Below, piece after piece: positions 14,092-26,713 of a DNA stretch of 64,000 nt. This DNA is from Carposina sasakii (lineage: Eukaryota; Arthropoda; Insecta; Lepidoptera; Carposinidae). Numbering within the stretch: the first letter of the stretch is position 1; each line of letters opens with the position of its first letter. Under the pieces are notes generated by a model. That model saw nothing but the letters and a program-made list of their open reading frames with translations, was not told where the DNA came from and did not search any database. Location: positions 5,642,001 to 5,706,000 of the forward strand of contig CP053155.1 of NCBI GenBank assembly GCA_014607495.2, in the 5' to 3' direction. The translations under genes and the position numbers were made by a program.

Positions 14092-14510
14092 CCTTAGATG
14101 AAAAAAAAAATTCATCTAAGCTCTACTCACGTCAAATAGCACGGTATGCAATAATAGTTGGATATGCAAAAAGTTGGGATGACTAAATTTCCCATGGGGT
14201 GAAGCCCTACAGTCTCTCATTCACGCACGATACGATGTACGAACTTGCGTGAGAACCTCCGTCCATATGGAATGTAACGTGAAGTTAGATTAAACACGCA
14301 ACATTACCTATAGCGAATGATTATCGACTTATTCGACATAATTCGAATATTCGTAGTTTGATAACTCTATCTTTAGATGAATATACAACAGGGTGGAAAT
14401 ACTTATCTATCTGTCCAGTAAAAAACAATAATGATTCCGATAGAATTATTACCCACGACTGTGACCCCAAAGTGGGATATCCTGAGCTGCAGGATTATAG
14501 GAAGATCGCA

Positions 14511-14812
14511 GCACCGGTATGATGAATTTGGTGAGAGCGAGATCTCTCACTTTTAAACGTCAAATTCACAGAGCTATTAATAACTAAATAAAGTAAGTGG
14601 ATGTACTGTGCATGTAAAAAATAGACTTAAGAATTAGAATAAACACTCGTTCTCGAGCCTGGACTGAAGGAATTAGGGCTGATAGAAGTGGTTTGCAATC
14701 TCTTTTTACACACCAAGTAGAAACACTTGCCTTGTCTAGTTATTACTTAGCTCTTTGATTTGACGTTTAAAAGTGAGACATCTCGCTCTCTCCAAATTCA
14801 TCATACCGGTGC
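14511..14812. mobile_element. Foldback MITE, about 75-bp arms
   Basis: GCACCGGTATGATGAATTTG at 14511 is inverted at the right end (CAAATTCATCATACCGGTGC, ending 14812). The arms match for about 75 bp with few differences around a roughly 150-bp middle. No clear target duplication was found. Confidence 0.8.
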
Positions 14813-17590
14813 AGGAGAGCCATAGCTACGTTTAGCATATCGGGCAACTGATATCACCATGATTAGTGTAAATAAGAGCCTACAAAAGTAGATAATGCGT
14901 ACACTATATGTATGTATTTGCATAACATTTACAACATATTAGCTACACGAGGAAATACCCGCTAACAATAAAAATAATCATACTTACAAATAACTATAGA
15001 CACAAATCAGCAAGTGAATGTTAAAATGTAACCACTAATTCCCTGCTCGATTACGTTAGGTAACCGTATTCAATCGATTATTTACCATGGCCAGGTAAAC
15101 AAGTGCTAGGTTTTATGCTGAGCCTAGAGTGCCTAGACGATCGTAACGTAATCGATTGTAACACAGTACCTAATAGTTTACATAATTCTCGTTTCGAATT
15201 TTCGCAGAATCAATAAGAGAAACAGCTAGTGAAACATAATTAAAATGTAATTTCTAAGCTAGGCTTACCAAATTACTGTTATACGATGGATTAATAAAAC
15301 AGATTAGATCTCTGCGTTTTATCGCTTTATACTATTATAAAAGGAAAACAGAAAACCTATATGTATAAAAAGCACTGTAATAAAATAGCAAATACAAGTG
15401 AATTTGATAGCTGGAGCTTAATTTAATTTCTTAGCCCTATTTGAGTCATAAACTAACCAGCTCTAGAAAAATTTTATAGAAGATACTTAGGACACCATAT
15501 TTGCTTCGACCTGAGACTTAAAAATTATCTAGACCTTATTTACGCCTCCCACACATAAACCGTATTATACCCAGAGAGAAAATAAACAAAAACTGTTGTT
15601 ATCTATATCTGAGTGATAAAGTCGCGAGCGAAGCGACCACTGAAGTTAATTTTGCATTACTACATCCAGTTTTCAGAGCTTAATGCTGAAATCTACAGAC
15701 TTGTGATTCATACTAAATAGCACAATCAAAAGCTTGTTGTCTCACTTGTTGTAAAGGAATAGACGAGGTAATTAATCTTCGTTTTTCTTCGCCAGACAGA
15801 ACAAAGGCTGAGGAAGTTAAGTCGATAATAGTTTAAACTGGGCCAGGGGAAGCTGGTTGGAAATAGCATCGTTAATGATTGTAGTGAGTTTTGCTAGCCA
15901 ATAAACTGATTGGTCACAATTATCACAGGCGGCGGCGGCGCGCGCGCAATGTGCGTAGCTCGGTAGCAACCGAGCAAGTAGGGATGTGTTGTAGGCTTGA
16001 ATTAAATAAATTGATTCATCGAAATAATTTTATATAATGTGTGTTATCGATAAATTTTAGTATATAAATATTTTAGCTTATAACTTGACAAGCCTTTTAA
16101 ATCTTCCTGCCTTCTGGAAGGAACCAACTTTATTATTGTTTTAAAATGTATACTTATACTTTCAGGGTGCAATTCAAAGTACTACGAACATTATAAATTT
16201 CAATGAGCATCTTAATTTGCAACATATATCCGTTCATCTTGCTGGCTGCAATGCCACGGAGAATCATTATACTGTATAATGCTCTGTTTGCTTCCACAGG
16301 ACACTAACCTCTTTAAAACATGATGCTGGTCATTCATATTTTATTTATTGACCGAAGGTTTGAACTGTGTAGAGGTTAACTGCAGCTGAAGCTTAAAGCA
16401 CAAATTCTTATTTTCTAGCAATATGGTTACGAGATGCTTGGAGTTTTATTTACTTAGGTAAATATAATTATCTATTTCTGAGTTTTTTGGCTAAAACAAA
16501 TATTACCTATAGAGCATTGTACAAGAAGTTATATTCGTGTGGCTTATTATACATAGGTACATATTTTAAAGCTAATAGTCTAAAACTTTTGACGACTTGG
16601 GGATCATTAAGTTCACGGAGGTTATTAAGAATTGCTTACTCAATGCCAATTACAATGTAGTATTTATTTAATACTGTCTTTATGTTCCACCTATCAGTTC
16701 ACTGCTGCACTTTTATATCGATTTTATTGCAGCTTCAGATTTATCGACTCCTGCACTTCACTACACCTGGGTTGCCGTGCGGCTGCGTTTGCAGAGCAGT
16801 CGCAAGGCCGTCGACCCGAACAACCTTGGAGTCGCCAATTCATTTCAACTATGTTTTACCACGTTTTACTTTATGCCAGCAGATAAATAGTGCATATAAA
16901 CGCATTTTATGGATCCATTTTTTAATTTTTAACACATAACCGGTTGTAGAAGAAATGTTATATGATTTAACGTGTACTCGTAGTTATAGTTATTCATATA
17001 TGTATGTGTTTGCGAGTGATTTATTTCAATGTTATTAATTAAATATGGAAGACCTTCAAACAGAGCGGGTTGTTTTATAAAAGATGCCTGCAAAATAAAC
17101 TATTCATGCCAATCCAATACTTGCCTACACATAGCTACAGAATGATTTTTGACCGTATTTTGTCTGGAGCTTTTAATCTAATATAGGATGCAGAATCTCG
17201 AATCTAGGGAGGCTATACTTACTTTCTAAATAAAATTTGAATTAACTGAAAATATTTATCAATCTAGAAAGTAAATATAAATGGGTCCTAGCACCAGTTC
17301 GTGTTTCAACTTAGCAATTTCTAGTTTCAATTTAAATTTCACTGCGTTTATTTTTTACCTATAGTAGGTATATGTATAATGAATAATGATCCAGGGGTTT
17401 ATCATATAGGTAGGTACTTCTATCTATACGAATCCAACTCAGATGAAAGTGTTACTTCAGCGATTTCCTCCCGACGACGACCTAATTTATCACAACTCAG
17501 CCTACTATTGTAATGGAGATAGTTGAGAATTTGATAAGTACAATACTCTAAGTATATTAGGTATATGTAGGTATACATACATAGATATTA
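14813..17590. other. Gene-free stretch with one small GC-rich patch
   Basis: No gene is supported. Bases 15905-15970 contain an inverted CCAAT (ATTGG) followed by GGCGGCGGCGGCGCGCGCGC, the only strongly GC-rich patch in this part. It could belong to a promoter or an unannotated first exon. The remainder is AT-rich with nothing recognisable. Confidence 0.4.
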
Positions 17591-17728
17591 GGGTCGATTC
17601 CGGCAGTCACACTTAAACGTCTTAGTCAGGTTTATCTCTCTCCGTTCTTAACATAAATGACTGAGAGAGAAAAGAACAGGTAGGACTAAATTTACGTTTA
17701 GGTTTAAGTGTGACTGCCAGAATCGCCC
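17591..17728. mobile_element. Palindromic MITE, copy 1 (GGGTCGATTC ends)
   Basis: The terminal arms are GGGTCGATTCCGGCAGTCAC and its inverse (GTGACTGCCAGAATCGCCC), and the interior is also near-palindromic. A second copy lies at 39295-39430. The flanks TTA/ATA would fit a 3-bp Harbinger-type duplication with one change. Confidence 0.8.
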
Positions 17729-18915
17729 ATATTGTCTTATTGCAGCAATTAAACCCACTAACACTGTTTACGCGGGGTTTCATAAAAATCTTTATAAAAA
17801 GGCACCAGTAAATCTATGTCCTGCATTGGACCTTAAGTTACATAAGTCGACTTTGCTTGTATCAGGCCCAATAACATGGCAAACTGAATCTAGATAATAC
17901 ATTAACACTACGTAAAATCTTGCTGTCCAGACCAAACAGTTCAAGGCAATAACATTACAAATGAATTGATCATTTATATATTAACATGTAAGTTGATAAG
18001 TTAGAACAATCGCGGGGAGTCGGCGTCACATAAACATTCCTGATTACCGATAACCTTAATAATGGTTCGAAAGCCTTAAACGATTGAGTTAACACTTGTA
18101 TATTAAGATAAAATATGTGTAAATACATGAAAGTCCTTTTCATCGGAAGTCTTTTGCAACGTCTCCGTCCTTTGAATCTATATATTTACTGTAATTATAC
18201 CAAAGCTTTATTTTATTGACCCCTCAATATCGGTGTTAAAATAGGTAAGTATATGAACATATCAATGATGCTCCAGAACTCAAATTAACGAGGCTTGTCA
18301 GAACACAAACTTCCTGATTTGGGCAGTCGAATGTAGTGAGATAGAGCTTACCTAAAGTTCCTAACTTAGTATTGGTTTCTATATGAAAATGTGAGCCATA
18401 ATGCACTTTACAGATTCTGATGAAATCTCAACAAATGTAAATCCAAACTAAACTAAATCCGTTGCACATTGTGTGAGTAACACAATTACATTCTTTGAAT
18501 CATAGCTCGTTTTCCACAACAATGCATAATTCTATACTACGTGTAGGAGTGGCGTAACCACGAAGTATAGAGTAAGTTCGGTGTAGCTGCCGCATCATCT
18601 TTGCCATGGTCAGTAGCCTTTGACTGATGATTCAATATTCATTGCTGATTTTATTGGTAACATTCTTACTTTTTCCATAAGCAAACAAGCAATGGCTTAT
18701 TATCATGTAGGTGGGTACGTTTTACGTAATGTAAACGAGATCATCAAAGCCAGTGTAGATGGTGACATAAAATGATCATAAAATAAATAAATAAAATGAT
18801 CTTGCTAGCAGACTCCGATCATCCATATAGGTCCAGATAAATAAAATGTTCATGCATAGCTACATAAACACTGTATCTTTCTTTCCATTAAGTAGAGGAC
18901 ACATACTCGTATATA

Positions 18916-19372
18916 CAGGATGTGTGTGACAGCCAGGCAAATACTGAGATACTGAACAAGTACATTGTTTTGAGTTATACGACAGTGTATTACAGGAAAT
19001 TAATTTTTGATTTATTATACGCAATGTTTGTTTTCCGCGCCAATTGTATCGGGCGACTTTACATGGGCTTTTTGGTTATAGTGTGATACATTGCTGTTTT
19101 TTGAATCACTGGTGACTCTCCTTTGGGGTTGATCAATTAGCTGAACTTTTTTGAGACAGTCTTTTTTTTGAAAATCATTCATAGGTAAAAAATTTGTTTT
19201 TAAGTCATAATTTAAAGCCTACTTAAACGAACCACGTTATTTTTTTCCCGAAAAAATTAAATAAAGTCGGTAAATTCCAGAATTTTCCTGCGAAAATTTT
19301 TCATCTCAGAATCATGGTCTGAACACCATATCAATATTTGCCTGGCTGTCACAAACACCCTGTATACACACG
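18916..19372. mobile_element. TA-flanked MITE (CAGGATGTGTGTGACAGCCA)
   Basis: The 28-bp termini (CAGGATGTGTGTGACAGCCA and inverse TGGCTGTCACAAACACCCTG) are nearly perfect inverted repeats. TA flanks both ends (18914-18915, 19373-19374). The element is 457 bp with no open frame, consistent with a Tc1/mariner-type non-autonomous element. Confidence 0.85.
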
Positions 19373-19515
19373 GATGGGTTTCCGAAATGAGGTAGCCAGT
19401 ACTGTAAATCATAAAGGAGATCAACAGTCAAGTTTAGCATAGCGCGGACAGATGTAAATTTTCAGTATTTATGGCCTGAGAGAACGCCCCTGAAGTTAAT
19501 AAGTAAGGATAAGAA

Positions 19516-19832
19516 ATCTATAATAAAAATGTAACGGGTCGCTGCCTGTACATGGAAGATATTTGAGAAAAAATATTATAGGGACCTTTATCAACAATAC
19601 GTAGTACCCAAGAGAATGATTTTTGGAATTTTTGTCTGTTTGTCGGTTTGTCTGTGCGTTTGTGCACGCTAATCTCAGAAACGGCTGAACCGATTTCGAT
19701 GCAGTTGTCAGGAATATATTGTGACAGGTCCCAATTAACTACTTTTTATCCCGAGATTTTTTTTTATCCCGGATAATTTCGACATTTTGTTTTTTCTGTA
19801 GTCCATGCGGACGGAGTCGCGGGCGTCCACTA
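19516..19832 (+). mobile_element. Helitron-like non-autonomous element, copy with empty site
   Basis: The sequence aligns with 47010-47709 along its length and ends in a GC-rich hairpin (GCGGACGGAGTCGCGGGCGT) followed by CCACTA, the usual CTAG changed. At 19674-19687 it carries the intact site CTCAGAAACGGCTG, which is interrupted by another element in the 47-kb copy. The 5' end is not resolved. Confidence 0.65.
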
Positions 19833-21312
19833 TGGTGCTTGGTTCGGTGTTGGAGGCTGTAAATGTTTCCTTCAATTTAAGTTGTATAATAACTCCGCTC
19901 CTAATCTCATCTTCTTGGTCGTACCCTACTACAGGACTTAAAGGATAATGACCCGTGACATGGTGCGCCCGCGCAGCCGATGCGTGCGTACTACGAAGTA
20001 CCAACCTACTATGTCGTACTCACACAATACGTCTGTCTGTACGTGAATACTATGTATGTCTATGTATAGATACAGATGTTTTGTTCGGTTTGTATTGCTA
20101 GGGCTATACATTCTAATGCTTAGAAATATCTGGCAGCGAGAACAAGATTTTAACGAAGTATAAACTAGCCTAGGAGACTATTAACCTAGTATACTGAGGA
20201 ATGGAAGGTAGAAACGTGTAGATTGGTATTAATTATCTAATTTACTGTTCTACCACCGTGCCCTAAGCTTATCTAGACTAGTGCATATACAGACCTCTAT
20301 GTTAGCAAAATCTATGACAATAATTTTCGCGTTAGTTGCAGACGAGCTTTTAAAATTTTCCTTGTTTCAGACCCTATCCCTGTTTGTTATGTCACGCAAA
20401 CTTCCAGATTAATGAAAATCATAAAACAACTCTACATTTCGGTACACGTAATTAATTACGCGATAACTCAAATATAAATATAACCGCATTAAAACTTTCG
20501 CGTTCCATTCTTTACTTATTACCGAAATACACTCCAACGTAAACAAACCCGAGTTAAAAGTGCGACCTCGAATTCTTTATCCGGCCAATATGAATGGCTC
20601 TCTCAGCTAAACTCAGCTGAATGATTTCGACATAACTTGGCACAGTTTCCATAATCTCTGAAAGAATAAACGAAGACGCGTAAATAGCCACTCAGAATGC
20701 TTTTAAGTGTGCGCAGTGGCACCCGAGATAAATCAGCCTGATATAAAATGTTCCGCCGTCTGTTATGTCTGGTTTTGGGATGCAAGTTGGTTTAACTTTA
20801 AATTGTAGAGACAAGAAGAAAACTTAATTTTTCTTGGATGAATGTATTATAATCACTGTCCTTCAATACTATATGTCAAGAACAGAATTTCTACAATTCA
20901 TACAATATGAATTGAGAGTTTTTCTGCACGTGTTAAATTAAAGCCCCGTTTTAGAACTTAAGGCTTTATCTGATTGTCCCTCTTCCCTTTTATAGCTCCA
21001 GATTTTAACTTTGACTTGCCTATAGGCCTACCAAATATGTACCAAATATACCTATCAAAAGCTGAGACCAAAAGTAGACTTCTCACACTAGGTGGTTCCT
21101 CTTCTATTTGAAAAGTCTTTAGCTACCTGAATTGCAACGTTATTTCATCACTCACATAATGTATACCAAATTAGTGGACAGTCCAAAGAGTATTTTACGC
21201 AACTCTTTGTTTATAGTTTCGTCTGGTTATTCAACCGGCGGCATTCCGAGACGAGACCACTTTTTGCTCCGTCCGTCCGACAAGCGACGTACGACGAAAA
21301 ACAACTAATTAG
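19833..21312. other. Gene-free spacer
   Basis: No gene or delimitable repeat. A minus-strand open frame at 19735-20004 begins in unique sequence and runs into the Helitron hairpin, so I do not count it. Confidence 0.45.
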
Positions 21313-21869
21313 TAGAGATGGGCCGACTAGTCGGGAAAGACCGCATCTTTTATAGTTGACGACTATTCAGCAACGTACCTATCTGAAATGATCTCTAATC
21401 GGCTATATAGTCTGAAGCCACAAAGCTAGGTGCTTTTATTTTAATTTTATTATAGTTTCTTAAAAGTATCCAAGCAATTCAGCTAGAAATTGAACATTTT
21501 TAAAAAGTTAATTGTTGTCGCACGAATAGCATAGATAGACAGACCAGCTACAGTCTGAAAAGCAGCAGACTAATGTCTGGTTCAATGTAGCGTGAAAATG
21601 AAATGGCGTGCTCTGGGAGAGGCTTATCCTCATCAATGGCATGATAAGGGCTGATGCTAATGCAATAACAATTACCATTTCAGTCGCAAGAAGTTCACTT
21701 CGCATCGTAGGCTACCCCCTATAAAATATGCATGAGGAGCGAGTAGGTATCTATTCGATTTACCTATGGACACATCTAGTTATGTAGCTAATAATCGGTA
21801 ACTTGAAAACTTTTTTTAGTCGGCCAGTCGAGTAGTCGGCGAATACTATAGCACATCGGCACATCACTA
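21313..21869. mobile_element. Probable hAT element with subterminal GACTAGTCGG-like repeats
   Basis: The left end is TAGAGATGGGCCGACTAGTC and the right end, inverted, is TAGTGATGTGCCGATGTGC. Flanking octamers CTAATTAG and CGAATAAG agree at 6 of 8 positions. CGACTA/TAGTCG motifs recur near both ends. It is 557 bp and non-coding. Confidence 0.6.
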
Positions 21870-22671
21870 CGAATAAGACTGATACGGGAATCTCGTATCG
21901 TGCTTTGTAATGTGGCTACACCACGGGTAGGCGGCTCGAAGGACCAGCGTCCGACACCCTTCATCCTTTTTTGAAGTTTTTCATCAAGTTGGAATTATTG
22001 TGAAAATATTTTGCTATGACTTCGGAATTTTCCGCATTTGCTCGTGCTCAGAATGCAGGGAATACTCATATATTTGAAATTAAATTAAATTTAATTATTT
22101 GAGGTAGATATTCAGTGAGTAAAAATTGTCTAAAAAACATTACAAAAATTGTGTCCATTCATTCTTTTTTACCTATTCATTAATAGGTAGGTAAACAAAG
22201 AGCCATGTAAACATTGTAAACATAAATCTCCGGACCTCAAAAAATCATCCACTTATCCACCTCTATCTATGACGGTAACCTTGGTAGGATACTTTCATTA
22301 TCAGCTTACTTACTTACAGTCCCTTCTAATCTTTGCCCGTTCATTCTGCCCCAAAGTTATTTGAAGTCGCCAACGACAAATAAATCACGGGAGACCAAAA
22401 CCAATCAGCTATCTGAATAAGATCCAGGTATGAAGGAGACATTCCGATGTAAAAGCACTGGCGCCAGAGAGAGGCGCCATTGTCTAGCTTGGGCCATAGA
22501 ATAACTCCTGTGCCTGATTTTGAAACTATTTTGTTTCTTTGCAGTTACATAGGTAAATAGTGTAGCGCTCTCAAAGAAACTTCGGTGTAGTCCTATGAAG
22601 AGTTAGTGGCTGAAGATCGTGTGTTCACAGGTTTCTTTTAAAACTGACTGCATATTTCCCCTGAATCGTTT
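21870..22671. other. Gene-free spacer
   Basis: I see no gene and no recognisable repeat. A TTTCTTTGCAG at 22535-22545 resembles a splice acceptor but no exon with coding character follows it directly. Confidence 0.4.
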
Positions 22672-24710
22672 ATGGATGTTGGTCGTGGAAACCAAACTTC
22701 TCAATTAACCAATCTAAACTTCATTTATTTTTTACCTGCTACACATACAAGGCAACCACTACGTTTTATTATAAAAATACCGAAAGAAAGAGTTTCAATT
22801 CCAATTCCTTTTATTGGCTACAATACGAGTCCACAACTCGTTTTAATCTCGAGCCCCACTCGAAATGTAGAGGCTAACAAAATGAATCAATAAAAAAAGC
22901 TGAAAAAAGCCCTACAGTAGAACCTACTCGTAGACGCTCCTACACCAATAAAACATCAACAAAGATGCAGTCAGTAAAAAAACGTAAATTCTGAGAGTTT
23001 TTTTTACTATTTACATGTTTTTCTATGGTAAAGTGTCGAATTACAGTGTTGGAATGTCTCATAGCAGGGCGTGCTTTGGATCGTGCGGCTCGAATCTGTT
23101 AGGTGTAAAAACAGATTTTGTCTACAAAGGGTCAGTGTCGTTTCTAGATGAAGAGATGTTAAAATAGTTTCTGATGAGCACCCAAAAATGCAAGGCATCA
23201 AAATCATATTTAAAACTCCTCAATATAATGTCTACAATAAGCAAAATGTAAAAAAGTATAAAAACATGATAGCAAAAGAGCTTTCTGTGATAGGTAGGTG
23301 ATTCTGATTTAGCTTAATTTTTGAAGAGATGCATGAAAATAGTAAATTACTTAGTAGTAGAAATATGTAGCTGAAGATATTAAAACATTTTAGTAGATTG
23401 AGAAGAAAAAATCTGATAGCACTAAGTATTACGCCTATCAAGAGTATGGTAGTGATCTCGTCTAGTCAGACGTTTAAAATGAATTGTCTACGCAAATCAC
23501 TTCTCGGTAATCATTTTCTGTTAAACAATTCTTCTAAAAAAAACTTGTTAATGTGTATGGGGACGACCCTCAAGCACGAAACAGCAAAAAACTCTTACCT
23601 GTTCACGGCAATAAGTCTTACTACGAATTTACGTTAGGGAGGTGAAAGAAAAAACATCACAGCCATCACTAGGTGGCGCTTAAGCTTTGTGTAAGGGATC
23701 TGCGCGAGCGCCGAATGAGTGCTCGCTCAATAGATTGCAATAAACGATTGAAAAGAAGTGGAGTGGTCTATTGTACCGGCGATACCTGCCGGGGTCTGAC
23801 GACACCCCGTTAAGCCTTCGCCTGCACAGAGAGTAATTGCGGTAAAGCTTTTGTTATGTCCTATCTGTAATTTTGAAAGATACTGAATGTTGATGGGTAA
23901 CTTTGAACTAGATCTTGATAAGACATTGAAAAGAGAGTCAGAAACAGTTAAAGTTCTTATCGAACACAATCTGCATGAAGGCAGAACTGTTTGATGATAA
24001 ACGTCAAAGGAAGAGTTTTTTTATGTATATAAGTAGGTAGGTAACTTTATGAATACAATCATTCCCAAAGAACCTCTTGCAAACTTTTTGTATTAAGTAG
24101 AACCTAAGTGAAGGATAACGTTTGATAATAAATAAATAATTGAGAGACTAGCAGAAAATCTACCATCAAGCAACCATAATAGTATGTGTGTGAATCATCT
24201 ATTGCAGATATCTATCTACAAAATAAATCTAGATACCAAAATAAACTTCCATGCCTATTAGTCGATATATCGTGGGAAAAAATATCCAACAATAATAGAA
24301 TCATTCAAAGAGACGTTAATAAAAACACATTATTTACAGGAGACACTTGTATTCCATTCTCACAGCGACATCCATTAGGATGGTCCCTCGAAGGACATGT
24401 TGGACGCATGTGTGCCAAACCCTTCACGGTACGTTTGCCACATTCTGTTCAAATCATAGATTGTACACAAAAAAAACTGTCAAAAGACTACCCCCGACTT
24501 TTGCACTTCATCAAAAATAAATTTACTCCCAAATAATACAGTCCACGTTTCAACCTGCTAGATCTTTTGTCGAAAACACAAAAGAAGTAAAAAAACTGGC
24601 CTCAACATATTCTTTTCCATTGTTAGAGGGAAGAATACTGTACAAAATTATTGTTTTTGACCGATTTCTATTTAATTTTCGAGTGGTTGTGAAATTATGC
24701 TGACCATCTT
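22672..24710 (+). pseudogene. Decayed coding-like cluster of unknown origin
   Basis: I do not recognise the product. Several plus-strand segments in different frames look protein-like but are broken by stops and frame changes: 22672-22890 (73 codons); a Lys/Arg-rich run at about 22882-22990; 23027-23180; 23540-23635; a cysteine-containing run at 23690-23870 with the peptide CTGDTC; 24186-24536 (116 codons) with the peptide GDTCIPF; and 24538-24710 in another frame, followed by a hydrophobic stretch. The recurrence of GDTC, the single orientation and the density of damage suggest one or two old intronless genes. Possible sources are a decayed host gene, a transposon gene, or an old insertion from a large DNA virus; nothing here decides between them. 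No splice sites join the pieces convincingly. Confidence 0.35.
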
Positions 24711-25403
24711 TTTGTTGCATTCACAATCACAATGTTCTGTTGTCTGGTTGTATTACTGTCCAATTCCATCGTAACTTACATTCAAAGTAAACTATTTGTA
24801 ATTTCTGTTATTTGTATGGAATTTAAATTGAAATTACGTGTTTTTGTATTATATCTATTTATCATCATCATTAAATTTTCAGCCATTTAAGTCCACTGCT
24901 AAAGATACGCTTCCCTCAACAACGCCTCCACTGCGACCTGTTACGAGTAGAAGCTATTTTCATTAGGTCGGCAAAAAATTTTTACTTAGGTACTCTCTAA
25001 TAAGAAAAGTTGGTTTGTAATGTTCCCAAAGGTTATACGAATATAAAGGTGCAATACGAGGACTCCATCATATGGCTTTACGTATAGGCTCTACCGACTG
25101 AAATAACTCATCACGGCGATATTACACAGCGCCATCTTCTGTCCCTTGTGCGTACTTAAATTCCGTGTCGTGTACTAACCGACATTTTACATTAGAGAAG
25201 TAGAGTATTCAACCAACATTTAGTTGATTCTTACTTTGTTAGCTAGGTGGCTAACAGGTTATATTTTTATTGCGTGAAATGTGAAATACAATAGAAACAT
25301 TGATTACAAAATCTCTACCATAGGTTCCATTATTATCGGTATCAGTTAATAAAATTAATCTGTCGACTTTTGAAAAAGTTGTTTTCCTTATAACATTATA
25401 GTA
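24711..25403. other. Gene-free spacer with possible LINE tail
   Basis: A TCATCATCATTAAATTTTCA block at 24862-24960 followed by 'gtccactgct' resembles the inverted tail of the LINE family above. Nothing else is recognised. Confidence 0.35.
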
Positions 25404-25904
25404 GGGTTGCCATCTCAAAACTTTGCAAACCAGGATTTGATGAAGAAATACCAGGATATTTCGATTGAAAGCCAAGACTACATGTGCGAGTCCAGAGACA
25501 ATACGATTGGAGAGAGTTATGGCCAATTTCAATAGTGGAGATCAAAAAGAATGTCGGATATTTTTTATTCCAAATATAAAATTTTGTATGAAAACAATTG
25601 CAAATTAAATCTCAAATATGCAAAAAATCTCTCAAGATATTGAAATTGGCCATTAGTGGCGTGCGAATTTCAAAACATAGGTTTTTAACACATTCAGTGC
25701 CGGCGACTATGTATTTGCGTCTTTGAGGCTTTCCAGAGGTGAGCCTGACGCTTATTTGCGTCATGGCACTAGGTGTTGACCTGATGTCGGCACCCTTAGA
25801 AAATCTGAAACTGAACTCTAAAACTCAGGACGAAAAACTATCCAGGACAGCCCAGGACATCCAAAAACCAGGACATGTCCTGGGAACAGGACGGTTGGCA
25901 ACCC
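25404..25904. mobile_element. MITE-like element with GGGTTGCCA ends
   Basis: GGGTTGCCA at 25404-25412 is exactly inverted at 25896-25904. CAGGA/TCCTG motifs cluster near both ends. It contains a complete smaller insertion at 25520-25652. The target duplication is not clear. Confidence 0.65.
25520..25652. mobile_element. 133-bp MITE with TTA duplication, nested
   Basis: TGGCCAATTTCAATA is inverted at the right end (TATTGAAATTGGCCA). TTA flanks both sides (25517-25519, 25653-25655), a Harbinger-type 3-bp duplication. It sits inside the GGGTTGCCA element and is therefore younger. Confidence 0.8.
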
Positions 25905-26159
25905 ACTTATAGGTACACTCCACGGTTCATTTCTTAAAATTTCATAAGTTTCTATGCTAAACATGGCTGTGAGATCTCCTTTATGATCCTGCAGTTATGG
26001 CTACCTCGTTTCAGGAACAAAGCCGTGTTGTACATATATGTATGTAAGTTATACCTATGTTCTATGCCATTTTAGCTTTTCAAACAAACATACATACAAG
26101 CCCTGATACAAGCAGCTCGTAATGTCGTAAGCTAGATAGCAACTTATCTTACTTTTTCT

Positions 26160-26529
26160 TATTTAGGTTTATCCCGAAGGAAAGGCAAGGTGAACTAAGC
26201 CCATACAGCCATTGTCTTTAGTAAATGATTTCTGAATTTATGATGGATGATATTGATGATGATGAATGAAAACGTCGGGTAAAGATGAAAAAGAATTGCA
26301 GAAACAACTTACATGAGACCATGAAGAGATCGTATTCCGACTAAAGTTTTACTTAGCCTACCTGCATATAAAACCATGCACACGCACTAGATTTTCATCA
26401 CAAGTAAACGAAATATAACTTATCTACCAGAAATCATCACTTTACGGACACATGCAAGCCATTTACAAATAAATTTTGATTTTCACAAGAAAATTACACC
26501 CGCTCCCTTCCAGATTTTCCCGCCGAATC
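26160..26529 (-). mobile_element. A-tailed 390-bp retroposon family, copy 1
   Basis: On the minus strand it runs from GATTCGGCGGGAAAA through CCTTTCCTTCGGGATAAAC. It is one of six copies (others at 45808, 47151, 56783, 57213, 57641). Copies end in A-rich tails, and two show target duplications of 9-13 bp, so the family is SINE-like or a non-autonomous LINE. This copy lies 184 bp upstream of the coiled-coil gene start. Confidence 0.7.
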
Positions 26530-26713
26530 TCCGTATAGAGGTATAGAGTGAAAGTCAGAGACTCTCAGAGACTTGACGTCAGGATTCTGTCTTAGGTTCT
26601 GACAGTAATCCGTCAGTTCGATGTATGTTATTGTAAAATTGTAAATGTTTATTGTAAATAAGTAAAGCATAAAAAAATGATTTTTTACATGATAAAATAA
26701 ATTCTCTGTATAA

